The notes under the pieces are model-generated. The model was given only the letters and a program-made list of their open reading frames with translations, had not been told where the DNA came from and made no database searches. From Streptomyces sp. NBRC 110035 (lineage in GTDB: Bacteria > Actinomycetota > Actinomycetes > Streptomycetales > Streptomycetaceae), in assembly GCF_000829695.1 (NCBI RefSeq), contig NZ_BBNN01000032.1:1-64000 (forward strand): a stretch of DNA of 64,000 bases. Direction: 5' to 3'. This document shows positions 9,000-18,087 of the stretch, in pieces. Numbering within the stretch: the first letter of the stretch is position 1; every line of letters begins with the position of its first letter. Both the position numbers and the translations under genes were made by a program.

Positions 9000-9598
9000 G
9001 ATGCCACCGTTCGATGTCATGGCGAAGGGGAGCAAAAGAGGAGGGTAGGGATAACCCTCGATCCGGCCGGGAGACGCCCCTGAAGTGGGCGATGCCCACT
9101 ACCCTTCTCCCGGAGCGGACCGCGGTCGCGGCCGACGTGGTGCGGTTCACGTCCGGAGTGTCACGGTCCGAGGCCGGGGTCAACGGCTCTGCCGCCCGGC
9201 ATGCTGAGTGCACGTCAGCCCTGCGAGGGATCCTGCACGGCGATCACACCCCCCGCAACGGCTTTTCCCGCGCAAGGTGTCCGCTATGCGGACGGTTGGC
9301 GCCGATAGATGTGTAACAAGTCCGTTTCGCAGGGATCTCTTCCGAAACCCTTTGTCCGGATTTTGGAAGATGTAGGGCCCAGCTGTGATCGAACCGAGAC
9401 CTCGTGGGTGTGGTTCGGCTCTGTCGCATGGCAGATAGTTAGGCGCGTAGAGCTCGGCCGAACGGGTCACGCGTCGAGGGCGCGGGCTCGCGAGCCAGGG
9501 GGCACCTGATGATCTCCGACACCGGCGACGGGCGGTGGACGAAGACGTGTCGAGTGCTCCCCTTTGCGGTGAACCAGTGGATTCATGAGGAGGAACCC
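9000..9598 (+). promoter_or_regulatory. Long upstream region of the bldK cluster, comparatively AT-rich and structured
   Basis: No convincing gene lies between the typA terminator and the leader open frame at 9599. Composition drops markedly in GC around 9290-9440. Short inverted repeats are present: a perfect 6-bp stem with a TAT loop at 9279-9293, and a 6-bp CGAACC/GGTTCG pair at 9390-9395 and 9412-9417. The bldK promoter and its regulatory sites are most likely here. I did not find a sequence I would confidently call a site for a named regulator. Confidence 0.5.
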
Positions 9599-9727
9599 AT
9601 GCGAGGTGCCACAAGCGCCATATGGGTCGCGTCGTCCCCGATGACAGGTGTAGGCCCCGTGGGTACGTTCAGTGCTGTTCCCGCTCCCGCGGCCGAGGCA
9701 ACGATCCGGCGTCGCGAACTTCCTTGA
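9599..9727 (+). pseudogene. Leader open frame (42 codons) resembling the 5' end of a peptide-binding lipoprotein gene
   Basis: ATG 9599 is preceded by a strong GAGGAGG Shine-Dalgarno, and the frame closes with TGA at 9727. The first ten residues (MRGATSAIWV) resemble the start of the lipoprotein gene at 16447 (MRGATHARWA). Aligned by eye, 24 of the first 31 bases match, and both have GAGGAGG at nearly the same spacing. After that the resemblance and the signal-peptide character are lost. I read this as a decapitated remnant of a binding-protein gene that may now act as a leader peptide. A terminator-like hairpin starts 7 bases after its stop. It could also be a small gene in its own right. 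Confidence 0.5.
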
Positions 9728-9733
9728 CTGTCC

Positions 9734-9765
9734 GGTCCGTGACCGGCCGGAGCCGGCCACGGACC
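9734..9765 (+). terminator. Hairpin between the leader open frame and bldKA (terminator or attenuator)
   Basis: Arms 9734-9747 and 9752-9765 pair over 14 positions with one G-T type mismatch around a CGGA loop. It starts 7 bases after the stop of the 42-codon leader frame and about 134 bases before bldKA, so readthrough could control the whole cluster. Confidence 0.65.
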
Positions 9766-9838
9766 AGGGTTCCCCGGCGGTGGGGTTCACCTCCAGTCGC
9801 TGATCCAGTCGCGCGCTTCAATGACGTACGCCGTGCGA

Positions 9839-9873
9839 AGGTCGTCGGACCGCTTGTGTACCGCCGACGACCT
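9839..9873 (+). promoter_or_regulatory. Second leader hairpin 25 bases before the bldKA start
   Basis: A perfect 10-bp stem (9839-9848 with 9864-9873) has a 15-base loop. It ends 25 bases before ATG 9899, and no strong Shine-Dalgarno is visible before bldKA. The structure could therefore influence initiation of bldKA. Confidence 0.45.
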
Positions 9874-9898
9874 CCAACACCTGTGAAACGGACGAATC

Positions 9899-10930
9899 AT
9901 GACGAGTCCAACCGAGATCGAGGGGGCTGTGGCCTCTCCCGTCTTGGACAAAGAGAGCGGACCGCAGGGCGACGCCCAGGAGCCGAAGAAGCTCGAGGGC
10001 CGCAGCCCCGGGCAGCTGATGTGGGCGCGCTTCAAGCGCGACCGCACCGGAGTGGTCTCCGCCTTCGTCGTCCTGTTCTTCTTCGCGATCGCGGCAGCGG
10101 CGCCGCTGATCTCGAAGGCGTACGGCAAGGACCCGTACACGCTCTACGGACAGGAGAACCCGGACCTCCTGGACATGTTCACCATGCCGGCGGCGCCCTT
10201 CGGCGGCATCACCGGCGAGTTCTGGTTCGGGATCGAGCCGGGCCTGGGTCGTGACGTGTTCACGCAGCTGGTGTACGGCATCCGGACCTCGCTGTTCACG
10301 GCGCTGGCCGCGGCGCTGCTGGTCACCCTCATCGGTGTGCTGATCGGTCTCGTCGGGGGCTATTTCGGCGGCAAGGTCGACTACTGGCTCGGCCGGGTGA
10401 CCGACTTCTTCATGGCCCTGCCCAACCAGCTCTTCTTCGTCGCCGCGATGCCGGTCATCACCACGGTGTTCGTCGCTCCCGACGAGGAGACGCCCACCTA
10501 CGTGCGGGCCAGTGCGATCATCATCGTGCTCTCGTTCCTGGGCTGGATGAGCATGGCCCGGATCGTCCGCGCGGCCACGCTGTCGCTGCGCGACCGGGAG
10601 TTCATCGAGGCGGCGCGCATCTCCGGGGCCTCGCCCTGGCGGATCATCCGCAAGGAACTGCTGCCCAACATCGTCACGCCGGTGCTGGTCCAGGCGACCC
10701 TCGCACTGCCGTCCCTCATCCTCAGCATCGCCTTCCTCTCTTTCGTGGGCGTCGGATACGTCGAACCCACGCCGGACTGGGGCCGCATGTTCGCCATCGG
10801 GGCCGACATCGTCGAGCAGGACCCGTACTACATGCTCTTCCCCGGAGTGGCCATGGTGATCTTCATCGTGGCCTTCAACCTCCTCGGTGACTCGGTGCGG
10901 GACGCGTTCGATCCCAAGACGGGCCGCTGA
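9899..10930 (+). CDS. bldKA: BldKA, oligopeptide ABC transporter permease (OppC/DppC type)
   Basis: This 343-aa inner-membrane permease of the BldK oligopeptide importer has a long hydrophilic N-terminus, then about six membrane segments beginning with VVSAFVVLFFFAIAAAAP. The binding-protein-dependent transport EAA loop is visible as EAARISGASPWRIIRKELLPN. ATG 9899 has only a weak purine stretch upstream, so translation may depend on leader structure. It is the first gene in permease - binding protein - permease - ATPase - ATPase order, matching the S. coelicolor bldK locus, whose loss blocks aerial hyphae and confers resistance to the toxic tripeptide bialaphos. Gene names come from that order and from protein similarity. 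Confidence 0.92.
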   Translation: MTSPTEIEGAVASPVLDKESGPQGDAQEPKKLEGRSPGQLMWARFKRDRTGVVSAFVVLFFFAIAAAAPLISKAYGKDPYTLYGQENPDLLDMFTMPAAPFGGITGEFWFGIEPGLGRDVFTQLVYGIRTSLFTALAAALLVTLIGVLIGLVGGYFGGKVDYWLGRVTDFFMALPNQLFFVAAMPVITTVFVAPDEETPTYVRASAIIIVLSFLGWMSMARIVRAATLSLRDREFIEAARISGASPWRIIRKELLPNIVTPVLVQATLALPSLILSIAFLSFVGVGYVEPTPDWGRMFAIGADIVEQDPYYMLFPGVAMVIFIVAFNLLGDSVRDAFDPKTGR

Positions 10931-11036
10931 GTCCGGGGACTCCTCATCCTTGCCCCGGTCGGCTTCGGTGCCACCCGGCCCGCTTCCGGCCAGTAACAAC
11001 CACGCTCACTACTCACAGGCAGGTGGATTCGACTCC

Positions 11037-12839
11037 ATGAGCATCTTCCGAAACCGCACCGCTACAGCCGCGATTGTCGCGGTGGCGGCCGGCGCCCTGA
11101 CCCTCACCGCGTGCGGCGGTGGCGACGGCGGCAGCTCGGCCAAGGACACCAGCAAGCAGAAGAAGGACGCCGCCGCCCAGTCGAAGCCGGTGCAGATCGG
11201 CGATGCCAAGGCGTCGACCGGTCCGGCCCCCGAGGTCCCCGGCGCCAAGCCCGGCGGCACCGCGGTCGTCTACCAGGAGTCGGACTTCTCGCACCTGGAC
11301 CCGGGCCAGATCTACGTCTCGGACGGCAAGCTGCTCAGCCGTCTGATCTACCGCGGTCTGACCCAGTACGACGAGGACGACGAGGGCAACCTGACCGTCG
11401 TGGGCGACCTCGCCACCGACGCGGGCAAGGTCTCCGACGGCGGCAAGACCTGGACCTACACGCTCAAGGACGACCTCAAGGACGAGAACGGCGACCCGAT
11501 CAACTCGGCGGACATCCGCCACTCGATCGAGCGCATGTACGCGTCGTTCATCACCGACGGCCCGACCTACCTGCAGCAGTGGCTGTCCGGTGCCGGTACC
11601 ACCTACCGCGACGCCTACGAGGGTCCGTTCAAGGGCAAGCACCTGCCCGACGACGTCCTGGAGACGCCGGACGACAAGACGGTCGTCTTCCACTTCAAGG
11701 ACGCGCAGCCCGACCTCCCGCAGCTGCTGACCATGCCCGGTTACGCGGTGGTGCCCGAGGAGTCGGACACCAAGGAGAAGTACGACACCGACCCGGTCGC
11801 CACCGGTCCGTACAAGATCGCCGACTTCAAGCCGGGCAAGTCCATGAAGCTGGTCAAGAACGACCAGTGGGACGCGAAGTCCGACTCGGTGCGTCACCAG
11901 TACGTCGACGGTTTCGACATCTCGATGAACCACGACGACGAGGACCAGACCAAGACCCTGCTCGCCGACCAGGGCGAGGCCAAGAACGCGATGATGTTCA
12001 CGGGTCAGGTCGCCACCACGCAGCTGCAGAAGGTGGTGGGCGACAAGGAGGTCATGGACAACCGCACGATCCAGGGCTACGCGCCCTACGTGTGGCAGCT
12101 CAACTTCAACATGGACCGCGTCAAGGACAAGAAGCTGCGTGACGCGATCACCCTGGCCATCCCCTCCTCCTCGGTCTTCAAGGCCGACGGTGGCGCCTAC
12201 GGCGGTGAGGTCGCCAACTCGCTGATGTCGCCCACCACCCCGGGCTACGACGAGTCCTACGACCCGTTCAACCGTGCCAAGAAGCCCAACGGCGACATCG
12301 CGGCCGCCAAGAAGCTGATCGACGAAGGCGGCTTCGCGGGCAAGAAGCTCGTCTACGCCTACGCCAACAGCCCGGTCCGTCAGCAGCAGTCCGTGCTGAT
12401 CGCCGACGCGCTGGAGAAGATCGGTCTCGACATCCAGAAGAAGGAGATCGACGCCGCCACCTGGTACGAGCAGATCGGCAAGGTCGACAACGGCCTCGAC
12501 CTGTACATGACCGGCTGGGGCCAGGACTGGCCGTCCGCGAACACCGTCTTCCCGCCGCTGTACGACGGCACGCAGATCCAGGACGGTGCGTCGAACTACG
12601 CGCACATCAACGACGACCACGTCAACTCCGAGATCGCGCGCATCCAGAAGATCACCGACACCACCGAGGCCACGAAGGCCTGGGCCGAGCTGAACGAGTA
12701 CATCTCGGACGAGGTCAACCCGGCCGCCCCGATGTACTACACCAAGGTCTTCCAGATCTTCGGCTCGAACATCGGCGGCATCCGCTACAGCTCGGACTCG
12801 AGCTACGTGGACGTCACCCGGATCTTCCTGAAGAAGTAG
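11037..12839 (+). CDS. bldKB: BldKB, oligopeptide-binding lipoprotein
   Basis: This 600-aa extracellular lipoprotein delivers oligopeptides to the BldK permeases. The signal peptide is short and basic (MSIFRNRTATAA) with an LTAC lipobox at C26. A Gly/Ser/Lys-rich linker follows, then the SBP_bac_5 fold from PGGTAVVYQESDF onward. ATG 11037 is supported by GGCAGGTGG upstream; a longer frame is open but the lipobox geometry fixes this start. It lies 106 bases after bldKA and is followed by a strong hairpin before bldKC. That could give more binding-protein transcript than permease transcript. Confidence 0.94.
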   Translation: MSIFRNRTATAAIVAVAAGALTLTACGGGDGGSSAKDTSKQKKDAAAQSKPVQIGDAKASTGPAPEVPGAKPGGTAVVYQESDFSHLDPGQIYVSDGKLLSRLIYRGLTQYDEDDEGNLTVVGDLATDAGKVSDGGKTWTYTLKDDLKDENGDPINSADIRHSIERMYASFITDGPTYLQQWLSGAGTTYRDAYEGPFKGKHLPDDVLETPDDKTVVFHFKDAQPDLPQLLTMPGYAVVPEESDTKEKYDTDPVATGPYKIADFKPGKSMKLVKNDQWDAKSDSVRHQYVDGFDISMNHDDEDQTKTLLADQGEAKNAMMFTGQVATTQLQKVVGDKEVMDNRTIQGYAPYVWQLNFNMDRVKDKKLRDAITLAIPSSSVFKADGGAYGGEVANSLMSPTTPGYDESYDPFNRAKKPNGDIAAAKKLIDEGGFAGKKLVYAYANSPVRQQQSVLIADALEKIGLDIQKKEIDAATWYEQIGKVDNGLDLYMTGWGQDWPSANTVFPPLYDGTQIQDGASNYAHINDDHVNSEIARIQKITDTTEATKAWAELNEYISDEVNPAAPMYYTKVFQIFGSNIGGIRYSSDSSYVDVTRIFLKK

Positions 12840-12858
12840 TAGCCGGCTCGTAGGGAAA

Positions 12859-12894
12859 CCGGGGGTGGGCGCGCGGCGGAGCGCCCACCCCCGG
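12859..12894 (+). terminator. Perfect 14-bp hairpin between bldKB and bldKC
   Basis: Arms 12859-12872 and 12881-12894 are exact complements with an 8-base loop, 20 bases after the bldKB stop. It lies inside the operon, so it is best read as a partial terminator or an RNA-stability element. Confidence 0.85.
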
Positions 12895-12956
12895 GGCCCG
12901 GTTCCTGTCCCGACCTCCCCAACCGACTGCCGCCGTCCTGAGAGCAGCTTTCTGCC

Positions 12957-13934
12957 ATGCTTCAATTCCTCATTCGCCGGACATTCGGCGCGGCGCTGAT
13001 TCTGCTGTTGATCAGTGCGTTCACGTTCTTCATGTTCTTCGCGATCCCGCAGGACCCGGCCCTGCTGGCCTGTGGCAAGAACTGCACCCCGGACGCGCTG
13101 GAGATCATCCACAAGAACCTGGGCCTCGACAAGCCGGTCACCGTCCAGTACTGGATCTTCCTCTCCGGCATCTTCACCGGTCGGGACTTCGCCGTCGGCC
13201 ACTGCGACGCCCCCTGCTTCGGCGTCTCCTTCGCCAACAACCAGAACGTCTGGGACACGATCATGGATCGTTTCCCGCTCACCCTCTCGCTGACCGTCGG
13301 CGGCCTGGTGGTCTTCCTCATCCTCGGTCTCGGCGCCGGCATGCTGGCCGCCAAGTTCCGCGGCACCTGGCTGGACAAGACCTTCAGCAGCGGTTCGCTG
13401 GTCCTCAGCTCACTGCAGATCTACTTCCTCGGCCCGCTCGTGATGCTCGCCTTCGTCTACAGCACCGGCTGGCTGGACAAGCCGAAGTACGTGCCGTTCT
13501 CCGAGGACCTCGGCGGCTGGTTCATGGGTCTGCTGATCCCCTGGGTCGTCATGGCGACCATCTTCACCGCCAACTACACGCGCATGAGTCGTTCCTCGAT
13601 GATCGAGCAGCTCCAGGAAGAGCATGTGAAGGCGGCCCGCGCCAAGGGCATGTCGGGCAACTACGTCTTCATGCGGTACGCCTGGCGCGGATCCCTCATC
13701 CCCATCGTCACCATCCTCGGCATCGACCTGGCCTCGCTGCTGGCGGGCGGCATGGTGACGGAGAAGACCTTCAGCCTGGCCGGTCTCGGCCGGCTCGCGC
13801 TGGACTCCGTCATCAACAAGGACCTGCCGATGCTGATGGGCGTCATGCTGTTCAGCGCGGCCCTCATCATCCTCTTCAACCTGATCGTGGACGCCCTGTA
13901 CGCCGTCATCGACCCGCGCGTGCGTCTGTCCTAG
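12957..13934 (+). CDS. bldKC: BldKC, oligopeptide ABC transporter permease (OppB/DppB type)
   Basis: This 325-aa membrane permease starts directly with a hydrophobic segment (TFGAALILLLISAFTFFMFF), typical of OppB proteins. A periplasmic loop with four cysteines follows (CGKNC, CDAPC). The EAA-like loop EEHVKAARAKGMSGNYVFMRY precedes the last membrane segments, and the end (DALYAVIDPRVRLS) is typical. It pairs with BldKA to form the channel. A clear Shine-Dalgarno is not obvious before ATG 12957. The next gene starts 10 bases after its stop. Confidence 0.93.
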   Translation: MLQFLIRRTFGAALILLLISAFTFFMFFAIPQDPALLACGKNCTPDALEIIHKNLGLDKPVTVQYWIFLSGIFTGRDFAVGHCDAPCFGVSFANNQNVWDTIMDRFPLTLSLTVGGLVVFLILGLGAGMLAAKFRGTWLDKTFSSGSLVLSSLQIYFLGPLVMLAFVYSTGWLDKPKYVPFSEDLGGWFMGLLIPWVVMATIFTANYTRMSRSSMIEQLQEEHVKAARAKGMSGNYVFMRYAWRGSLIPIVTILGIDLASLLAGGMVTEKTFSLAGLGRLALDSVINKDLPMLMGVMLFSAALIILFNLIVDALYAVIDPRVRLS

Positions 13935-13944
13935 GAGAACCACC

Positions 13945-15006
13945 GTGACCACTCTGACCAAGCCCGACGAGGACGCGGCCCCCGCCGCGGGGGAAGCCTT
14001 CCTGTCGGTGCGTGACCTCAAGGTCCACTTCTCCACCGACGACGGCATCGTCAAGGCGGTGGACGGCCTCTCCTTCGGCCTGGAGCGCGGCAGGACCCTC
14101 GGCATCGTGGGCGAGTCCGGCTCCGGCAAGTCGGTGACCAACCTGGCCGTCCTGGGCCTGCACAACCGCAGGAAGACCGCCATCGAGGGGTCGATCAAGC
14201 TGGACGGTCAGGAGCTGACCGACGCCAGTGAGAAGCAGCTGGAGACGCTGCGCGGCAAGAAGATGGCGATGATCTTCCAGGACGCGCTCACCGCGCTGTC
14301 GCCGTACTACACGGTCGGCCGCCAGATCGCCGAGCCGTTCATGAAGCACACCGGCGCCTCCAAGAGGGACGCCCGGGAGCGCGCCATCGACCTGCTGGAG
14401 AAGGTCGGCATCCCGCACCCGAGGCAGCGGGTCGACGACTACCCGCACCAGTTCTCCGGCGGTATGCGCCAGCGCGCCATGATCGCCATGTCGCTCTCCT
14501 GCAACCCCGACCTGCTCATCGCCGACGAGCCGACCACGGCGCTCGACGTGACGGTGCAGGCGCAGATCCTCGACCTGCTCAAGGACCTCCAGCAGGAGTT
14601 CGGCTCCGCGATCATCATGATCACCCACGACCTGGGCGTGGTCGCCAACATGGCCGACGACATCCTGGTGATGTACGCCGGCCGGGCCGTCGAGCGCGGC
14701 ACGGTGCGCGAGGTGCTCAAGAACCCCCAGCACCCGTACACCTGGGGCCTGCTGGGGTCGATGCCGCGGCTCACCTCCGACGTGGACGAGCCGCTGATGC
14801 CGATCCCCGGCTCGCCGCCGTCGCTGCTCAACCCGCCCCCGGGGTGCGCGTTCCACCCGCGGTGCGGCTTCACCGACCTGGTTTCCGGCAGCCGTTGCCC
14901 GGGTGAGCGTCCTGAGCTCGCCCCGGGGCGCGCGGCTGCCTGCCATCTGACGGTGGAACAGCGGCAGCAGGTGTTCATCGACAAGATTCAGCCCCGGCTG
15001 GGCTGA
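13945..15006 (+). CDS. bldKD: BldKD, oligopeptide ABC transporter ATP-binding protein (OppD type)
   Basis: This 353-aa cytoplasmic ATPase powers the importer. Walker A GESGSGKS is at residues 56-63. The ABC signature appears as FSGGMRQR, Walker B as LLIADEPTTALD, and the switch histidine as THDLGV. The C-terminal oligopeptide-ABC domain carries the cysteine-containing PGCAFHPRC segment. The start is GTG 13945 after AGGAGAACC. It is expected to heterodimerise with BldKE. Confidence 0.94.
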   Translation: MTTLTKPDEDAAPAAGEAFLSVRDLKVHFSTDDGIVKAVDGLSFGLERGRTLGIVGESGSGKSVTNLAVLGLHNRRKTAIEGSIKLDGQELTDASEKQLETLRGKKMAMIFQDALTALSPYYTVGRQIAEPFMKHTGASKRDARERAIDLLEKVGIPHPRQRVDDYPHQFSGGMRQRAMIAMSLSCNPDLLIADEPTTALDVTVQAQILDLLKDLQQEFGSAIIMITHDLGVVANMADDILVMYAGRAVERGTVREVLKNPQHPYTWGLLGSMPRLTSDVDEPLMPIPGSPPSLLNPPPGCAFHPRCGFTDLVSGSRCPGERPELAPGRAAACHLTVEQRQQVFIDKIQPRLG

Positions 15007-15033
15007 GCTGAAACCGGCGACTGGGGCATCACC

Positions 15034-16182
15034 ATGAGCGACACAACCAAGACGACCACGGCGGTCGCCGACGAGGTCCCGCAGCAGCGGGACGGCGACG
15101 CCGCACCGCTTCTGCAGGTCAAGGGCCTGAGGAAGCACTTCCCGATCAAGGGCGGCTTCCCGATCCGGCGTACCGTCGGCGCGGTCAAGGCCGTCGACGG
15201 CGTCGATTTCGAGGTCTTCCCCGGGGAGAGCCTCGGCCTCGTCGGTGAGTCCGGCTGCGGCAAGTCGACCACCGGCCGGCTGCTGACCCGTCTGTACGAG
15301 CCCACCGAGGGCACCGTCGCGTACAAGGGCCAGGACATCAGCCACGCGAGCCGGGCCAAGCTGGCGCCGATCAGGTCCGAGATCCAGATGATCTTCCAGG
15401 ACCCGTACACGGCGCTGAACCCGCGCCAGACCGTGGGCACGATCATCTCGGGCCCGATGGAGATCAACGGGATCAACCCGCCCGGCGGACGCGAGAAGCG
15501 GGTCCGGGAGCTCCTGGAGATCGTCGGTCTCAACCCGGAGCACTACAACCGCTTCCCGCACGAGTTCTCCGGGGGCCAGCGCCAGCGCATCGGTGTCGCG
15601 CGTGCCGTCGCCCTGGAGCCGAAGCTGATCGTCGCCGACGAGCCGGTCTCGGCCCTCGACGTGTCGATCCAGGCCCAGGTGATCAACCTGCTGCAGAAGG
15701 TGCAGCGGGAGATGGGGATCGCGTTCGTCTTCATCGCCCACGACCTGGCGATCGTGCGGCACTTCTCGCAGCGCGTCGCGGTGATGTACCTCGGCAAGAT
15801 CGTGGAGATCGCGGACCGCGACTCGCTCTACAACCGGCCCCGGCACCCCTACACGCACGCGCTGCTGTCGGCCGTGCCCGAGGTGGACCTCGACGCGGAC
15901 AAGCGGGAGCGCATCCGCCTGCAGGGCGACGTGCCCTCGCCGATCTCGCCGCCCTCCGGCTGCCGGTTCCGTACGCGGTGCTGGAAGGCGCAGGACAAGT
16001 GCGCGACCGAGGAGCCGCCGCTGGTCCAGATCTCCGGCAGCAGGCCGGGGCACCTGACCGCCTGCCACTTCCCGGAGGAGCCGACCATCACGGCCCGCGG
16101 CGAGGACGTCGTCATGGACCCGGCGCTCGCGGCCCTGGAGGAGGACGTCCACTCCGCCGACTCCGCCGTCGAGAAGGCCTGA
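15034..16182 (+). CDS. bldKE: BldKE, oligopeptide ABC transporter ATP-binding protein (OppF type)
   Basis: This 382-aa ATPase of the OppF branch has Walker A GESGCGKST at 71-79, signature FSGGQRQR, Walker B LIVADEPVSALD and switch AHDLAI. The OppF-typical end SGCRFRTRCWKAQDKC is followed by a variable tail of about 50 residues. It starts 28 bases after BldKD and is the last gene of the cluster, closed by a hairpin at 16229-16267. Confidence 0.94.
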   Translation: MSDTTKTTTAVADEVPQQRDGDAAPLLQVKGLRKHFPIKGGFPIRRTVGAVKAVDGVDFEVFPGESLGLVGESGCGKSTTGRLLTRLYEPTEGTVAYKGQDISHASRAKLAPIRSEIQMIFQDPYTALNPRQTVGTIISGPMEINGINPPGGREKRVRELLEIVGLNPEHYNRFPHEFSGGQRQRIGVARAVALEPKLIVADEPVSALDVSIQAQVINLLQKVQREMGIAFVFIAHDLAIVRHFSQRVAVMYLGKIVEIADRDSLYNRPRHPYTHALLSAVPEVDLDADKRERIRLQGDVPSPISPPSGCRFRTRCWKAQDKCATEEPPLVQISGSRPGHLTACHFPEEPTITARGEDVVMDPALAALEEDVHSADSAVEKA

Positions 16183-16228
16183 CGTCCGGGCCGCCGTCCG
16201 CGACGACGGCCCGGCCCGCTGACGACAC

Positions 16229-16267
16229 CCGGCACCCGGCACCCCGTACAGGGGCGCCGGGTGCCGG
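16229..16267 (+). terminator. Terminator of the bldK cluster
   Basis: Arms 16229-16245 and 16251-16267 form a 17-bp stem with a single A-C mismatch and a GTACA loop, followed by TCTTCTG. It lies 46 bases after bldKE. A weaker imperfect GC-rich hairpin precedes it at about 16187-16213. Confidence 0.85.
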
Positions 16268-16410
16268 TCTTCTGTCGCCGCCTCGTGTCGTCCCCCGTCA
16301 CCCCTCCCGCGCGGGGCACCGCCGGACGGGTGCATACGGTCGACGTCGCGCCCGTACGGGCCCCGCGCATGTGCGTGATGCACTCTTTGTGTCGATATTG
16401 GCGTAAAGCG

Positions 16411-16425
16411 GCAGTGCACCACTGC
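16411..16425 (+). promoter_or_regulatory. Small inverted repeat in the promoter region of the second importer
   Basis: GCAGTG and CACTGC flank a CAC spacer in a comparatively AT-rich region (about 16378-16440). It is just upstream of the GAGGAGG Shine-Dalgarno of the lipoprotein gene at 16447. It may be an operator, but no regulator is suggested by the sequence. Confidence 0.35.
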
Positions 16426-16446
16426 GTACATACGAGGAGGCACTCC

Positions 16447-18081
16447 ATGCGCGGAGCCACGCACGCCAGATGGGCCGGATGCGCGGTGGCGGCCGCCCTC
16501 GCGGCGACGGCCTGCGGGGGCGGGAACGGCGGGGGCGGCAGCGGGGACGCCGACGCGGTGCTGAGCGCCTCCTGGGGGGACCCGCAGAACCCGCTGGAGC
16601 CCGCCAACACCAACGAGGTGCAGGGCGGCAAGGTCCTCGACATGATCTTCCGGGGGCTCAAGCGCTACCACCCGGAGACCGGCGAGGCCCAGGACATGCT
16701 CGCCGAGTCCATCGAGACCACGGACTCGCAGAACTTCACCGTCAAGGTCAAGGACGGCTGGACCTTCAGCAACGGCGAGAAGGTCACCGCCAGGTCCTTC
16801 GTCGACGCCTGGAACTACGGCGCGAGCCTGCGGAACAACCAGCGCAACGCCTACTTCTTCGGCTACATCGAGGGCTACGACCGGACCCACCCCGAGGACG
16901 GCGGCGAGCAGAGCGCCGACACACTCTCCGGGCTCGAGGTCGTCGACGAACTGACCTTCACCGTCAAGCTCACCCAGAAGTTCTCGACCTTCCCCGACAC
17001 CCTCGGCTACGCCGCCTTCGCCCCGCTGCCCCGGGCCTTCTTCGACGACCACGACGCCTGGGTCGCCAAGCCGGTCGGCAACGGCCCGTACGCGGTCGAC
17101 ACGTACACCAGGGGCTCGCAGATGTCCCTGCGCACGTGGGAGGAGTACCCCGGTGACGACGCGGCGCAGAACGGCGGTGTCGACCTCAAGGTCTACACCG
17201 ACAACAACACCGCCTACACCGACCTCATCGCCGGGAACCTCGACCTGGTCGACGACGTCCCCGCCTCCCAGCTGAGGAATGTCGGGAGCGACCTGGGCGA
17301 CCGCTACCTCAACACCCCCGCCGGCATCATCCAGACCCTCGCCTTCCCGTACTACGACGAGAACTGGAACAGGTCCGGCTCGGAGAAGGTCCGCAAGGGC
17401 CTGTCCATGGCGATCGACCGCGAGCAGATCACCGACACCATCTTCGCGAAGACCCGCACCCCCGCCACCGACTGGACCTCCCCGGTCCTCGGCGAGGACG
17501 GCGGCTTCCAGGAGGGACTGTGCGGTGAGGGCTGCGAGTACCGGCCCGACGAGGCGAAACAGCTCATCGAGGAGGGCGGCGGCCTGCCCGGCGGCAGGGT
17601 CACCATCACCTACAACGCCGACACCGGCTCCCACAAGGACTGGGTCGACGCCGTCTGCAACTCCATCAACAACGCGCTGGACAACGAGCGCGCCTGCACC
17701 GGCAACCCGGTCGGCACCTTCGCCGACTTCCGCAACCAGATCACCCAGCAGAAGATGAGCGGCCCCTTCCGCGCCGGCTGGCAGATGGACTACCCGCTCA
17801 TCCAGAACTTCCTCCAGCCGCTCTACTACACCAACGCCTCCTCCAACGACGGCAAGTGGTCCAACAACGACTTCGACGAGTTCGTCGACCGGGCCAACCA
17901 GGAGACCGACACGGCCAAGGCCATCGACCTGTTCCAGCAGGCCGAGGAGGTCGTCCGCGACAACATGGCCGCCATCCCGCTGTGGTACCAGAACGGCAGC
18001 GCGGGCTGGTCCGAGCGGCTGTCCGACGTGAAGCTCAACCCCTTCAGCGTCCCCGTGTACGACCAGATCAAGGTGAGCTGA
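16447..18081 (+). CDS. Peptide-binding lipoprotein of the second ABC importer
   Basis: This 544-aa SBP_bac_5 lipoprotein has a short signal peptide ending in an ATAC lipobox (C23), followed by a Gly-rich linker. The start at ATG 16447, with GAGGAGG seven bases upstream, is fixed by the lipobox; an open frame upstream is ignored. Family landmarks are VKDGWTFSNGEKVTARSFVD and the C-terminal IPLWYQNGS. It belongs to the DppA/OppA branch that transports di- and oligopeptides and is more like other streptomycete peptide-binding proteins than like BldKB. The four transporter genes follow closely, so it is the first gene of an operon. Confidence 0.92.
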   Translation: MRGATHARWAGCAVAAALAATACGGGNGGGGSGDADAVLSASWGDPQNPLEPANTNEVQGGKVLDMIFRGLKRYHPETGEAQDMLAESIETTDSQNFTVKVKDGWTFSNGEKVTARSFVDAWNYGASLRNNQRNAYFFGYIEGYDRTHPEDGGEQSADTLSGLEVVDELTFTVKLTQKFSTFPDTLGYAAFAPLPRAFFDDHDAWVAKPVGNGPYAVDTYTRGSQMSLRTWEEYPGDDAAQNGGVDLKVYTDNNTAYTDLIAGNLDLVDDVPASQLRNVGSDLGDRYLNTPAGIIQTLAFPYYDENWNRSGSEKVRKGLSMAIDREQITDTIFAKTRTPATDWTSPVLGEDGGFQEGLCGEGCEYRPDEAKQLIEEGGGLPGGRVTITYNADTGSHKDWVDAVCNSINNALDNERACTGNPVGTFADFRNQITQQKMSGPFRAGWQMDYPLIQNFLQPLYYTNASSNDGKWSNNDFDEFVDRANQETDTAKAIDLFQQAEEVVRDNMAAIPLWYQNGSAGWSERLSDVKLNPFSVPVYDQIKVS

Positions 18082-18087
18082 CCGGCC

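Noticed and set aside
13906..17634. A 1242-codon open frame on the minus strand across bldKC-bldKE and the next lipoprotein gene
   Set aside because: It is the antisense shadow of well-recognised plus-strand genes. In GC-rich DNA the third-position bias keeps such frames open, and its translation has no family-like sequence.
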